Positions 25,926 through 34,496 of a DNA stretch of 64,000 nucleotides are shown piece after piece (within the stretch, counting starts at the first letter, position 1; each line of letters begins with the position of its first letter). Made by a program: the position numbers and the translations under genes. Below the pieces are notes generated by a model. It did not search any database. It saw only the letters and a list, made by a program, of their open reading frames with translations, and was not told the origin of the DNA. This DNA is from Hymenobacter sp. BT730 (GTDB lineage Bacteria; Bacteroidota; Bacteroidia; Cytophagales; Hymenobacteraceae). The stretch covers positions 372,001-436,000 of the forward strand of contig NZ_JAUOFB010000003.1 of assembly GCF_030542105.1 (NCBI RefSeq). The letters run 5' to 3'.

Positions 25926-26126
25926 TTATTGGGCAGGTTTGCGTTTACCGGTGTGGCCATCTCCTTTATCTCCCTGACCTGATTTGCTGGTCTTTTTGGA
26001 GTTATGCTGATCATCCTGTGACAGGGACTTGTGTAGATCAACGGACTGCTCAATTCGGCCGTCTTTATCCCGGCGGATGTAGCGCTTATCTCCTTCGTTC
26101 GGCTCAATTAATTCGCGTTTCGACAT
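25926..26126 (-). CDS. Small basic hydrophilic protein of 66 residues
   Basis: A short charged protein starting MSKRELIEPNEGDKRYIRRD, with a central SVDLHKSLSQDDQHN and a Lys/Gly-rich tail. It has no membrane segment or cysteine and looks disordered. From memory, small proteins with the same opening (EPNxGDKRYxRRD) recur in Hymenobacter-type genomes, which with the good start and flanking terminator supports a real gene. Function is unknown; a nucleic-acid binding or stress role would be only a guess. Confidence 0.7.
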   Translation of the reverse strand: MSKRELIEPNEGDKRYIRRDKDGRIEQSVDLHKSLSQDDQHNSKKTSKSGQGDKGDGHTGKRKPAQ

Positions 26127-26183
26127 AGTATAACAAAGCTGGTGGAGAGCTTGCTACGCAGATACGCGGCACTATGTTGAGCT

Positions 26184-26774
26184 CTAGCGCCCCAGCAGTT
26201 TTGCCACGTACTTTCCCACAATATCAAATTCCAGATTCACTACCTCGCCCGGGCGCAAGTCCTGAAAGGTAGTGTGCTCGTAGGTGTAGGGAATGATGGC
26301 TACCGCGAAGGTTTCATCCGTGCTGTCGAAGCAAGTGAGGCTGGTGCCATTGATGCAGATAGAGCCCTTTTCTACCGTAACGCGGCCGGCGCCCGGCTCA
26401 TGGCGGAAGCGGAATACCCAGCTGCCGTTCTGATCTTCCACAGCCGTGCAGGTGGCCGTCAGGTCTACGTGGCCTTGCACAATATGCCCATCAAAGCGGC
26501 CGTTAGCGGCCAGGCACCGCTCCAGATTGACCCGGCGGCCGGGCTGCCACTGGCTGAGATTGGTTTTTTGCAGCGTCTCGTCAATGGCAGTGACTATATG
26601 GGTGCCGGCCATGCCATCCACAGCTACAACCGTCAGGCACACGCCGTCATGGGCTACACTCTGGTCTATCTTCAGCTCAGCGGCAAATGGCGAGGCCACA
26701 GTGAAGTGAAGGTTAGTGCCTTCACGTTGTACGTTCTGGATGGTCCCCAGGCCTTCTATAATTCCGGTAAACAT
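26184..26774 (-). CDS. ribE: Riboflavin synthase, alpha chain
   Basis: Joins two 6,7-dimethyl-8-ribityllumazine molecules to give riboflavin. The 196-residue protein opens with the signature MFTGIIEGLGTI and has two lumazine-binding repeats (about 1-92 and 93-190). Each contains a variant of the V-x-H-D-G-x-C-L-T / K-G-S-I-x-x-x-G-x-S-L-T block (VAHDGVCLT; EKGSICINGTSLT). The length matches the trimeric synthase. No rib operon partner is adjacent, and no FMN riboswitch was recognised upstream. Confidence 0.95.
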   Translation of the reverse strand: MFTGIIEGLGTIQNVQREGTNLHFTVASPFAAELKIDQSVAHDGVCLTVVAVDGMAGTHIVTAIDETLQKTNLSQWQPGRRVNLERCLAANGRFDGHIVQGHVDLTATCTAVEDQNGSWVFRFRHEPGAGRVTVEKGSICINGTSLTCFDSTDETFAVAIIPYTYEHTTFQDLRPGEVVNLEFDIVGKYVAKLLGR

Positions 26775-26900
26775 GGTTGGTTGCTTGAGAGCGGCTGTAA
26801 ACTAAGCCATGAGCAGTATTTTATTCCCTGTGAAGCGCGGAATCAGGCTTATTGTTTGACCTCTAGAGTGCGCGCTTCACTAAAGAAATCAACCCGAATT

Positions 26901-28364
26901 TTACTGCCCTCGTCCCTCTAGTATAATTTTCAGGGTATAGAGCATCACGCGGAAGTCCATTGCCAGGCTCATGTTTTCGATGTATAGGATATCGAATTTG
27001 AGGCGCTGCACCATTTGCTCCACGGTTTCGGCATAGCCGTATTTCACCTGCCCCAGGCTGGTGATTCCCGGCCGCACACGGTGCAGATGGCGGTAGTGCG
27101 GGGCTACCAGCATTATCTGGTCGATATAGTACTGGCGCTCCGGGCGGGGGCCTACCAGGCTCATGTCGCCCTTCAGCACATTCCAGAATTGCGGCAGCTC
27201 ATCCAGACGCACTTTGCGCATGAATCGGCCCCAGGGCGTAATGCGCGGGTCGTTCAGCGACGACAGCGCCGGCCCCCGTTCTTCGGCATCCACGTACATG
27301 GAGCGGAACTTGTAGATCATGAAAGGCACCCCCAACCGCCCAATACGCTCCTGACTGTAAAACACCGGCCCTGCGGACGACAGCTTCACCATAATGGCCG
27401 TGAAGGCATAAATGGGCCAGGCCAGCAGCAGAAATAGGGCTGAGCCTAGGACATCTAACCCACGCTTGGCCACTTCCTGCCACACCGGCAGCAGATCCTG
27501 CTTAATCTCAATAAGCGGGGTGCCGAACACGTGGTTTACCTTTACCGAGCCCAGCAGCATCTGGTAAAGGTCGGGCAGAATACTAACCCGGGCGGGCGTG
27601 CCTTCCAGCAGGGTTAGAATATCCTGAATCAGGCGATGCTCACCGGGCTCCATAGCAATGACAATCTGCTCTACCTGCAGGCTGCGCACCAGTTCGGGCA
27701 GTTCCTGGTAGTGGCCCTGCAGCGGCAGGGCCTCGGCCAACTCGGGTGCCACCGTGTCGCCTACGGCCACGTACCCAATTACCTTCAAACCCAAATAGCG
27801 GGTGGTGCGGGCCAGTTCCCGGCGTACTTCGCAGGCCAGGCCATTAGAGCCTACAATCAGCGTATTAAAAGCAATGATGCCTCGGCGCACCAGGTGCTGC
27901 ACGCTGGTCACGGCCCAGATGCGAAACACGGCCGTAATCAGAAAATGCAGCAGAAAATAGGCTGTGATGGTGCGGTAATACAGCCGGTAGTTACTTACTC
28001 CCTGATCATCGAGCAGCAGGGCAAAGAAAATTACCAGGGCCCCGAGCAGCGAAACCTGCGCCAGCCGAATGATTTCCCCCAGCCGCGATTTGCGGAAGAT
28101 GTCCCGGTACTCGCCAATAAGCGTGTAGAGCACCAGCCAGAAGCTGGAAATCATAAAAGCCGAGCCCAGAAGTGTGAGCAGCTCCCCGCTCGTATACTGG
28201 TACCCTTCATTTAACTCACCAAGCAAGTATTTACGCAGCAGGTAAAACGCCATCCATGCCAACAGCGCGCCGGCAAAGTCGGCGGCCATCAGTTTAAGCT
28301 TCTGGAATGTTCGAATCAAGCGAAGGAAATAGACAACAGGAAGACAGGAACCACGAAGGGACAA
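26901..28364 (-). CDS. Polyprenyl glycosylphosphotransferase (initiating sugar transferase)
   Basis: Transfers a sugar-1-phosphate to undecaprenyl phosphate to begin exopolysaccharide or O-antigen assembly. The N-terminal half has four to five membrane helices and a CoA-binding-like Rossmann region ([17 protein letters not shown]). The C-terminal bacterial sugar-transferase domain begins [17 protein letters not shown] and contains [23 protein letters not shown] and [13 protein letters not shown]. The longest frame begins at a TTG (28362-28364); a TTG at 28317-28319 or the ATG at 28287-28289 are alternatives. A TACCTTTGC promoter lies upstream. Confidence 0.9.
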   Translation of the reverse strand: MSLRGSCLPVVYFLRLIRTFQKLKLMAADFAGALLAWMAFYLLRKYLLGELNEGYQYTSGELLTLLGSAFMISSFWLVLYTLIGEYRDIFRKSRLGEIIRLAQVSLLGALVIFFALLLDDQGVSNYRLYYRTITAYFLLHFLITAVFRIWAVTSVQHLVRRGIIAFNTLIVGSNGLACEVRRELARTTRYLGLKVIGYVAVGDTVAPELAEALPLQGHYQELPELVRSLQVEQIVIAMEPGEHRLIQDILTLLEGTPARVSILPDLYQMLLGSVKVNHVFGTPLIEIKQDLLPVWQEVAKRGLDVLGSALFLLLAWPIYAFTAIMVKLSSAGPVFYSQERIGRLGVPFMIYKFRSMYVDAEERGPALSSLNDPRITPWGRFMRKVRLDELPQFWNVLKGDMSLVGPRPERQYYIDQIMLVAPHYRHLHRVRPGITSLGQVKYGYAETVEQMVQRLKFDILYIENMSLAMDFRVMLYTLKIILEGRGQ

Positions 28365-28391
28365 AAATGCGGTTTTCTAGCTGGCAAATGA

Positions 28392-28400
28392 TAGTTTTGC
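28392..28400 (+). promoter_or_regulatory. Bacteroidota-type -7 promoter element
   Basis: TAGTTTTGC matches TAnnTTTG, 80 bases before the pcm start. It lies only 37 bases from the oppositely directed element of the sugar transferase gene. Confidence 0.5.
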
Positions 28401-28436
28401 AAACTCCTTAGCCGATACAAGGCGCCCCCAGGCCGC

Positions 28437-28445
28437 GCAAAGGTA
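28437..28445 (-). promoter_or_regulatory. Bacteroidota-type -7 promoter element
   Basis: GCAAAGGTA on the plus strand is TACCTTTGC on the minus strand. It lies about 73 bases upstream of the TTG at 28364 of the sugar transferase. Confidence 0.6.
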
Positions 28446-28479
28446 GGCATTCTGGTGAACCCCTAAACCTGCCTCGTGC

Positions 28480-29133
28480 ATGCAAACTGACACTTACCGG
28501 CACCGTGGGCAGCGCCGAGCGTTAGTAGCCGAGCTACGGCGCAAAGGTATTCACGATGAGCGGGTACTGGCCGCCATGGAGCACGTACCCCGCCACCTGT
28601 TTTTTGAGCCCGGTTTCCGGGAACATGCCTACCAGGACAAGGCTTTTCCCATTGGCGAAGGCCAGACGATTTCGCAGCCCTACACCGTAGCGTATCAGAC
28701 GCAGCTGCTGAACGTGCAGCCCACTGACCGGGTGCTGGAAATCGGGACGGGTTCGGGGTATCAGTGTTCGGTGCTGCTGGCCCTCACCGGGCAGGTATAT
28801 AGCATTGAGTATAACCGTGTATTGTTTGAACGCACGCAGCGCCTGATGGCCCGCATGCACGCCCCGGCGCACCTGTTCTGTGGGGATGGCTCCCTGGGGT
28901 TGCCGGACTACGCGCCCTACGATAAAATTCTGGTTACGGCCGGTTCTCCCACGCTGCCCCGGCCCCTGCTGCGCCAGCTGCGCGTGGGTGGCGCGCTGGT
29001 AATTCCCGTAGGCGACGCCAGCAGCCAGCGCATGGTCCGCGTGGTGCGGGAATCAGAGGAGTCCTTTGCGCGCGAAGATTTTGAGGTTTTTCGTTTTGTA
29101 CCCCTGCTAGGTGAAGCCGGCTGGCAGAAGTAG
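28480..29133 (+). CDS. pcm: Protein-L-isoaspartate O-methyltransferase
   Basis: Repairs isoaspartyl residues in aged proteins by methyl transfer from S-adenosylmethionine. The 217-residue enzyme has the conserved PRHLFFEP, GEGQTISQPYTVAYQTQLL and SAM-binding LEIGTGSGYQCSVLLAL motifs, followed by YSIEYNRVLFE and KILVTAGSPTLPRPLLRQL. The C-terminus is slightly shorter than in E. coli but complete. It has its own promoter-like element and is followed by a separate thioesterase promoter. Confidence 0.94.
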   Translation: MQTDTYRHRGQRRALVAELRRKGIHDERVLAAMEHVPRHLFFEPGFREHAYQDKAFPIGEGQTISQPYTVAYQTQLLNVQPTDRVLEIGTGSGYQCSVLLALTGQVYSIEYNRVLFERTQRLMARMHAPAHLFCGDGSLGLPDYAPYDKILVTAGSPTLPRPLLRQLRVGGALVIPVGDASSQRMVRVVRESEESFAREDFEVFRFVPLLGEAGWQK

Positions 29134-29224
29134 TTTTGCGTTGTCCGTTTGAAATAGACATTGCTATTCCGGCACTTGCTTCGGAAGGAACTGGCAAATG
29201 GCTACTCTAAACTGCCAACTGCTG

Positions 29225-29233
29225 TATCTTTGC
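29225..29233 (+). promoter_or_regulatory. Bacteroidota-type -7 promoter element
   Basis: TATCTTTGC matches TAnnTTTG and lies 27 bases upstream of the acyl-CoA thioesterase start. Confidence 0.7.
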
Positions 29234-29260
29234 GACCCTTCATCCGCTTAAACCCTATTC

Positions 29261-29785
29261 ATGCTCTCGCGCAAACAGAAGCCCGTCAAAGAATCCTTCG
29301 TTAACATGACCGAGCTGGTTCTGCCCAACGATACCAATACCCTCAACAATATGATGGGCGGCCGCATGATGCATTTGATGGACATTGCCGCTGCCATTGC
29401 CGCGCAAAAGCACTCCAACCGCATTGTGGTTACGGCTTCCGTCGACAACGTTTCCTTCCGTGACTCCATTCGGCTGGGCAACGTGGTAACGCTGCAGGCA
29501 CAGGTGACGCGCGCCTTCAGCTCTTCTATGGAAGTGCATATTGATGTATGGGCCGAGGATATTCCCAGCGGCACCAAGGTAAAGAGCAACGAAGCCTTCT
29601 TCACCTTTGTGGCCGTAGATCAGTCGGGCCGCCCAATAGATGTGCCGGAAGCAGTGCCGGAAACAGAGGAGGAAATTAAGCTGTACGATGGCGCCCTGCG
29701 CCGGCGGCAGCTGCGCCTGATTCTGGCCGGCCGCATGAAGCCCACCGACGCCACCGAGCTGAAAGCCCTTTTTGAACTGCAGTAA
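29261..29785 (+). CDS. Acyl-CoA thioesterase (hotdog fold)
   Basis: A 174-residue hotdog-fold hydrolase of the acyl-CoA hydrolase (BACH/YciA) type, which releases free fatty acids from CoA. PNDTNTLNNMMGGRMMHLMD carries the conserved Asn/Asp region, then IAAQKHSNRIVVTASVDNV and SFRDSIRLGNVVTLQAQVT follow. The C-terminus is an extra helical region typical of Bacteroidota members. The gene following starts 21 bases after the stop, so the two are probably co-transcribed. Confidence 0.9.
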   Translation: MLSRKQKPVKESFVNMTELVLPNDTNTLNNMMGGRMMHLMDIAAAIAAQKHSNRIVVTASVDNVSFRDSIRLGNVVTLQAQVTRAFSSSMEVHIDVWAEDIPSGTKVKSNEAFFTFVAVDQSGRPIDVPEAVPETEEEIKLYDGALRRRQLRLILAGRMKPTDATELKALFELQ

Positions 29786-29806
29786 GCCCTAGTTGGGCCA
29801 CCAGCC

Positions 29807-30559
29807 ATGCAAGAAGCAAACCTTGCTTTTTTTCAGGAATTCTACGCCAACGTAACCCTGTACACAGTGGCGGAGGAAGCGTCGGTGGCGGTGCCTGAAC
29901 CAGCCTTAGAGGCGGTTGAGCCGGTAGTGGCTCCGGCACCAAAGGCTGAGGTAGTGGCAGCACCCGTACCCGTAACGCCTGCGCCGGCTCCAGCACCTGC
30001 AGCACCTGCCGCGAGCCTGAACCGGCTACCGTCGCTGAGCCAGCTTAAAACACCGCCTGCTCCTGCCGTTCCGGTTTCCACGCCGCCGCCTACTCCTGCT
30101 GTCCCAGTTAGTCCGGTTAGTGCTGCTCCGGCCCCTCCGGTACGCACGGCGCCGCCACTTACGGAAACGCCCTTTACCACGCTGGGCAGCAACCCTAACG
30201 GCCTGTTAATTTTGGTGCGTATGGATCCGGTACTGTTTCAGCGCCTGCCGCGTAATTTCTTCCTGAACAACTTATTGAAAGCCATTCGGCTGGTAATGGA
30301 AGATGTGGTGCTGATTAATGTAGAGTCTCACCTGCCGGTAGCTCTAAGCACACTGCGCCAGAAGCTGGCGGGCAAGCAAATTATTGCCTTCGGCAAAAAC
30401 CTGTTGGATGTAGCCGTGCATAAAACCCAGCTTTATGAGCCTGTTTTACTGGTAGGCGACGCCGCCTATCTGCCCGCCGCCGAAATTGAGCTTATTGAGG
30501 AGGACAACAGCCGTAAAAAGCTGCTTTGGCAAGCTATGCAGCGCATGTTTCTGAGTTAG
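29807..30559 (+). CDS. Pro/Ala-rich protein with possible psi-like (HolD-like) C-terminal domain
   Basis: A 250-residue protein in three parts: a short N-terminal segment (QEANLAFFQEFYANVTLYTV), a Pro/Ala/Val-rich linker (about 23-125) and a globular C-terminal domain (about 126-250). The domain contains LLILVRMDPV, FFLNNLLKAIRLVMEDVVLI, LAGKQIIAFGKNLL and a closing KKLLWQAMQRMF. The layout and the final LWxxxxxxF remind me of the DNA polymerase III psi subunit and of flavobacterial proteins of similar layout. That link is a guess from pattern, not established. The gene follows the thioesterase by 21 bases and is followed by a terminator. Confidence 0.6.
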   Translation: MQEANLAFFQEFYANVTLYTVAEEASVAVPEPALEAVEPVVAPAPKAEVVAAPVPVTPAPAPAPAAPAASLNRLPSLSQLKTPPAPAVPVSTPPPTPAVPVSPVSAAPAPPVRTAPPLTETPFTTLGSNPNGLLILVRMDPVLFQRLPRNFFLNNLLKAIRLVMEDVVLINVESHLPVALSTLRQKLAGKQIIAFGKNLLDVAVHKTQLYEPVLLVGDAAYLPAAEIELIEEDNSRKKLLWQAMQRMFLS

Positions 30560-30588
30560 CAGCCACGGAAGTCTTTCTCACTTCAAAT

Positions 30589-30625
30589 AAAAAAGGCCCG
30601 TCAACTTAGTTGACGGGCCTTTTTT
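30589..30625. terminator. Bidirectional terminator
   Basis: AAAAAAGGCCCGTCAACT pairs perfectly with AGTTGACGGGCCTTTTTT around one T. It separates the convergent Pro/Ala-rich gene and the TlpA-like gene. Confidence 0.92.
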
Positions 30626-30651
30626 AATAGCTAAGCGCTAATACCAAAAGC

Positions 30652-31800
30652 TTATTTCAGCACCGAAGCCAGCTTAGCTTCCAGCGCAGGGCCGCGTAGG
30701 TTTTTGGCAATGATTTTTCCTTGAGGATCCAGCAGCAACGACATTGGAATTGAGGTAATGCCATAGGACTTGCCGGCTGCGCTTTCCCAGCCTTTCAGGT
30801 CTGAAACATGCGTCCAGGTCAGGTTATCATCTTTAATTGCCTTGAGCCACTTATCACGGTTTTGATCCAGGGAAACGCTGTAGATTTCGAAGCCTTTGCC
30901 TTTAAACTTCTGATAGGCTTTCACCACGTTGGGGTTTTCCTTGCGGCAGGGGCCGCACCAGGAGGCCCAGAAATCCAGGAGCACATATTTGCCCCGCAGG
31001 CTGGAAAGAGGCACCGTTTTTCCGTCTGGTGCTGACAGGTTGATTTCCGGAGCCTGCACACCTTCTGCGGTAGCCCGCAGGGGGTCTAACCGGGCAACCA
31101 GCGCCTTAGTATAGCGCGACTCCGGCATGGCTTTCTTATAAAGCGTAGCCATAGAGTCGGCAAACGGAAACTCCTGTTCCAGATTAAGAAGGTTGTTGAC
31201 CACAAAGGCCGAGGCCACCGATGTAGGCCGCTGGCGAATGAGTTTTTTGATGGTGGCCGAATTGCGCGTCTGAGCTGCCATAAACTGCGCTTCAATGGCC
31301 TGCATAGAATCGGCGCGGCCAGCAGCGGCGGCAGCGTTGTAGCGCTGCTCCAGCGCCTGCCCCGATTCGCGGCCCTTACTCAACACCGAACCGAGTTGGC
31401 GCAGCATCTCCGAATCTTCGGAGCCTTTCACCGAATAGCCTTCCGTCAGGCGAGTGGCATCTCCCTTTAGCTCCAGTTGGGTACTGTTATCCAAGGCCAC
31501 CAAGGCTTGATTTTGGTCGTTCAGCTTTACTTGGTATAAGCCAGCCTCCGGCACGGTGCCTTTAAAGGTGAATTGCCCCTTATCGTCCACGGTAGCCGTA
31601 TCGCGCGAGACGAACTGGGCTTCGCCCAGCTCCGCCAGATACACCTTGGTACCTGCCGGAGCATTGCTCAGCTGCCCACTGATCTGGAAGCCCGCACCGG
31701 GCTTAGCACCCGACGAGGTAGGTACATTCGATTTGTTACAGGCATTGGCCATGCACAGCACGGAGCCTATCAGGAGCAGACTTTTAGGGGTTTTCAGCAT
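30652..31800 (-). CDS. TlpA-like thioredoxin lipoprotein with DUF4369
   Basis: A 382-residue lipoprotein; the lipobox is MANACN, giving a lipidated Cys near residue 21. An N-terminal DUF4369-like beta domain (about 38-135: FQISGQLSNAPAGTKVYLAE) is followed by a helical spacer and a C-terminal thioredoxin domain (about 245-382) with the WCGPC redox motif in LLDFWASWCGPCRKENP. Such proteins reduce or rearrange periplasmic disulfides, or serve in cytochrome c maturation or stress resistance in Bacteroidota. The start ATG gives an ideal signal peptide. Confidence 0.9.
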   Translation of the reverse strand: MLKTPKSLLLIGSVLCMANACNKSNVPTSSGAKPGAGFQISGQLSNAPAGTKVYLAELGEAQFVSRDTATVDDKGQFTFKGTVPEAGLYQVKLNDQNQALVALDNSTQLELKGDATRLTEGYSVKGSEDSEMLRQLGSVLSKGRESGQALEQRYNAAAAAGRADSMQAIEAQFMAAQTRNSATIKKLIRQRPTSVASAFVVNNLLNLEQEFPFADSMATLYKKAMPESRYTKALVARLDPLRATAEGVQAPEINLSAPDGKTVPLSSLRGKYVLLDFWASWCGPCRKENPNVVKAYQKFKGKGFEIYSVSLDQNRDKWLKAIKDDNLTWTHVSDLKGWESAAGKSYGITSIPMSLLLDPQGKIIAKNLRGPALEAKLASVLK

Positions 31801-31995
31801 CAGTATTGAGGATAAGCTGCGGGCTTACCGGCCGTTTGGTCATAGACCAGGTTTGGGGCTGCAAGTTGCCGGTTTTCGTGTAAATTCAGGATATTCCCGG
31901 AAGAATCCTGCCTGAGTTAACGGCCACCGCCAGTATTGCAGTATCCAGGAAGCCCGACAACCAGCGTTACTAACAAGATATAGAAGAGAACTTGA

Positions 31996-32044
31996 AAACC
32001 GAAAAACCACTAACAGCGCTAGGCTATTAGTGGTTTTTCGGTTT
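31996..32044. terminator. Terminator after gatB
   Basis: AAACCGAAAAACCACTAA (31996-32013) pairs with TTAGTGGTTTTTCGGTTT (32027-32044), an 18-bp perfect stem with a 13-base loop. It lies 20 bases beyond the gatB stop, on the minus strand; the rest of the 264-base gap to the TlpA-like gene holds nothing else I recognise. Confidence 0.85.
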
Positions 32045-32064
32045 ACGCTAAGTCAACATGAGTG

Positions 32065-33522
32065 CTAGGCATCCAGCTTCTGGCGCAGGAGTTGGTTGGC
32101 CATTTTGGGGTCGGCTTTGCCGCCGGTCAGCTTCATCAACTCGCCCATAAACATGCCTGTGAGGCTCTTTTTGCCAGCGCGGTACTCCGCTACTTTGGCC
32201 GGGTTGGCGTCCAGCACCTGCTGAATCATGGCTTCCAGCGCCCCTGCATCCGACTGCTGCAATAATCCCTGGGCCTGGGCAGCTTCGGCAGCCGACTGCG
32301 TCGGGTGATCGAGCAGATAAGGGTAGAGCTGTTTGGCGGCTACCGAGTGGCTGATTTTGTTTTCGTCGATGAGCTGAATAATGTCGGCCAGCTGGCGGGT
32401 GCTCAGCGGGAACTGGTCCAGCGTGAGGGCGCGCTCATTGAGGAAGGATTTCACCGGGCCCTGCACCCAGTTGGCGGCGGCTTTGGCATTGGGCGTCAGG
32501 CGCGTCAGCTCATCAAAGAACAAGGCCACGTCTTTCTCCACCGTCAGCACCGAGGCATCGTAGTCAGACAAACCCAGCTCGCCGGTGAAGCGGGCGTAGA
32601 GCTGGTGCGGCAGAGCCGGCAGCTCCTGCTGCATGCGGTGTAACCAGGCATCATCAATAATAACGGGAGGCAGATCGGGCTCCGGGAAGTACCGGTAGTC
32701 GTTCATAGTCTCCTTGCTGCGCTGCCCGCTAGTGGTACCCGTTGTGGCATCAAAACCACGGGTTTCACTGTCGATAATCTCGCCGGCTTCTACCAGCGCA
32801 ATCTGCCGCTCAATTTCGTACTCAATGGCCCGCTGCACATTGCGGAAGGAGTTCATGTTTTTCACTTCCACCTTGGTCCCGAACTGGTTGGCGCCTTTCA
32901 GCATCACGGAAATGTTAGCGTCGCAGCGCAGCGAGCCTTCCTCCATATTGCCGTCGCAGATACCCAGGTACTGCACCAGCTTCTTGATTTCGGCCAGATA
33001 CGCGTAGGCTTCCTCCGAGGTACGGATATCGGGCTCCGATACGATTTCAATCAGCGGTACGCCGGCGCGGTTCAAATCCACCAGGGTTTCGGTTTCGCCG
33101 GCCAGGTGCATGCTCTTGCCCGCGTCTTCCTCCATGTGAATGCGCGTGATGCCGATTTTCTTCTCCGTGCCATCCGAGAGACGCACTACCACGTGGCCGC
33201 CAGTGCAGATGGGTGTTTTGTCCTGGGTAATCTGGTAGCCCTTGGGAAGGTCGGGGTAGAAATAGTTTTTGCGCGCAAACAGGTTGGTGCGCGTAATGTG
33301 GCAGCTGGTAGCCAGGCCCATTTTCATGGCAAACTCCACCGCCGAGTAGTTAATCCGCGGCAGTGTGCCGGGGTGGCCGAGGGTAAGAACCGAGAGGTTG
33401 TGGTTGGGCAGCGCGCCGTACTCATTCTCATCTGAAGAGTACATTTTGCTCTGCGTGAGCAGCTGCGCGTGTACTTCCAGGCCGATAACGGGCTGGTATT
33501 TGGCTTTTATTGCTTCGTCCAT
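32065..33522 (-). CDS. gatB: Aspartyl/glutamyl-tRNA amidotransferase subunit B
   Basis: Part of GatCAB, which amidates Glu-tRNA(Gln) and Asp-tRNA(Asn). The 485-residue protein has the catalytic cradle start YQPVIGLEVHAQLLTQSK, TLGHPGTLPRIN, MNSFRNVQRAIEYEIERQ and DYRYFPEPDLPPV, and the C-terminal YqeY/tail domain (about 340-485) that binds tRNA. gatA and gatC are not adjacent. Its 5' end, including the segment 33460-33510, is partly repeated twice upstream (34447-34496 and 35699-35834), a sign of insertions next to the gene. Confidence 0.95.
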   Translation of the reverse strand: MDEAIKAKYQPVIGLEVHAQLLTQSKMYSSDENEYGALPNHNLSVLTLGHPGTLPRINYSAVEFAMKMGLATSCHITRTNLFARKNYFYPDLPKGYQITQDKTPICTGGHVVVRLSDGTEKKIGITRIHMEEDAGKSMHLAGETETLVDLNRAGVPLIEIVSEPDIRTSEEAYAYLAEIKKLVQYLGICDGNMEEGSLRCDANISVMLKGANQFGTKVEVKNMNSFRNVQRAIEYEIERQIALVEAGEIIDSETRGFDATTGTTSGQRSKETMNDYRYFPEPDLPPVIIDDAWLHRMQQELPALPHQLYARFTGELGLSDYDASVLTVEKDVALFFDELTRLTPNAKAAANWVQGPVKSFLNERALTLDQFPLSTRQLADIIQLIDENKISHSVAAKQLYPYLLDHPTQSAAEAAQAQGLLQQSDAGALEAMIQQVLDANPAKVAEYRAGKKSLTGMFMGELMKLTGGKADPKMANQLLRQKLDA

Positions 33523-33641
33523 ACGTCCTAAATAAGGCGGAAATACCGCCGGGGCTGCAAGATAAACACTATCCGGACGCCTCTACCAGACATTAAACTT
33601 GTTAATGGTAAAAAAGGCTTACCAAAAATGCAGTCTGCATC

Positions 33642-34367
33642 TTAGTGCTGCCCGAACTGCCCGTCGATCTGCTGGATAAGCCCGCGGCTGTGTTGCATCA
33701 CCTTGTGGTACTTGTTTATAATCAGCGGTATATTTCTCCCGCGCATCAGATAGTTTTGCATGGGAATACTGGTGAATACGGCTTTAAAATTTTTCTTATC
33801 CGGAGCCAAGTGTTCGTCGAGGTAAGCTCCAATGTGCTGCTGCTTATAGGAAGAGTAGTTATCGGACTCTGAAACCAAATCCGGTATCAACTCCTGATAA
33901 TGATCCAGGATACCTGCCTGCAACTCCTCGTCTTCCACTATATCAATTCCGCCGACCGATTTCAATCCTTCAAAGCGGGAGTTATTAGGGATTAGTACAG
34001 TAGTATTGCGCAGCGTCCAGCTGTAAAAGCTCACGCTATCCGCTGGCTGCAATCCGGCCGCATAAGCTAGGTAGTAGCGCATAGCCCGCATCTGCGTTAT
34101 ATAGGAGGTTGAATCCCCACTCATTTCTTGCAGGTCGTGCTGTAAATCCTGGCGCAGCCCCACCAGAAATTTACGCTCCTTTTCGCGCTCCAGCGAATGC
34201 TCGTGCCAACTGTGAAGCTGAATGGAAAGGGTTATAGCAAATACGATAATGCCGATTTCCAGCAAAATATCGGGTAGGCGCTGCCGCCACGTTTGCGCTG
34301 CGTGGCCGTGCTCCTCCATGCCCATGGCTTTTTTACCGTGTTTTTTTATTAGGTCCGCTTCTATCAT
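33642..34367 (-). CDS. DUF6090-like single-pass membrane protein
   Basis: A 241-residue protein with a charged N-terminus, one membrane helix (about 33-50; LLEIGIIVFAITLSIQLHSW) and a helical, charged exterior domain (KFLVGLRQDLQHDLQEM, then a Tyr/Ser-rich part). The helix followed by LHSWHEH and a Lys/Glu-rich linker resembles DUF6090 proteins of Bacteroidota, where the segment is usually NNWNE. Function is unknown. It lies between gatB and a gatB-like remnant, and its base composition is lower in GC than in gatB, so it is probably accessory DNA. Confidence 0.7.
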   Translation of the reverse strand: MIEADLIKKHGKKAMGMEEHGHAAQTWRQRLPDILLEIGIIVFAITLSIQLHSWHEHSLEREKERKFLVGLRQDLQHDLQEMSGDSTSYITQMRAMRYYLAYAAGLQPADSVSFYSWTLRNTTVLIPNNSRFEGLKSVGGIDIVEDEELQAGILDHYQELIPDLVSESDNYSSYKQQHIGAYLDEHLAPDKKNFKAVFTSIPMQNYLMRGRNIPLIINKYHKVMQHSRGLIQQIDGQFGQH

Positions 34368-34446
34368 GTCTATCCTTAAACTGTTTGCTGTGCGCTTTTC
34401 AGGCTGCTGCTGAGCAATGCTTCAGCTTTGGCAATAGCAGTGCTGT

Positions 34447-34496
34447 TGCGCGCGTACTTCGAGGCCGATGACGGACTGGCAGTAGCTGTTTTTGCT
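34447..34496 (-). pseudogene. Decayed gatB 5'-end fragment (remnant 2)
   Basis: Bases 34447-34479 match gatB 33464-33496 at 29 of 33 positions, on the same strand and orientation. The similarity probably continues to 34496 with indels. It begins just beyond the stop of the upstream LIC11966-like gene and corresponds to codons near the start of GatB. It has no complete reading frame. Confidence 0.7.

Noticed and set aside
28308..28320. GTTCGAATC, a possible tRNA T-loop
   Set aside because: No acceptor or anticodon stems can be formed around it, and it lies in the coding start of the sugar transferase.
29900..30130. Repetitive Pro/Ala/Val codons as a tandem DNA repeat or CRISPR-like array
   Set aside because: No regular unit length or conserved spacer; it is low-complexity protein coding.
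29842..30192. 116-codon Gly/Ala-rich minus-strand frame
   Set aside because: It mirrors the Pro/Ala-rich linker of the plus-strand gene, which has better ends and context.
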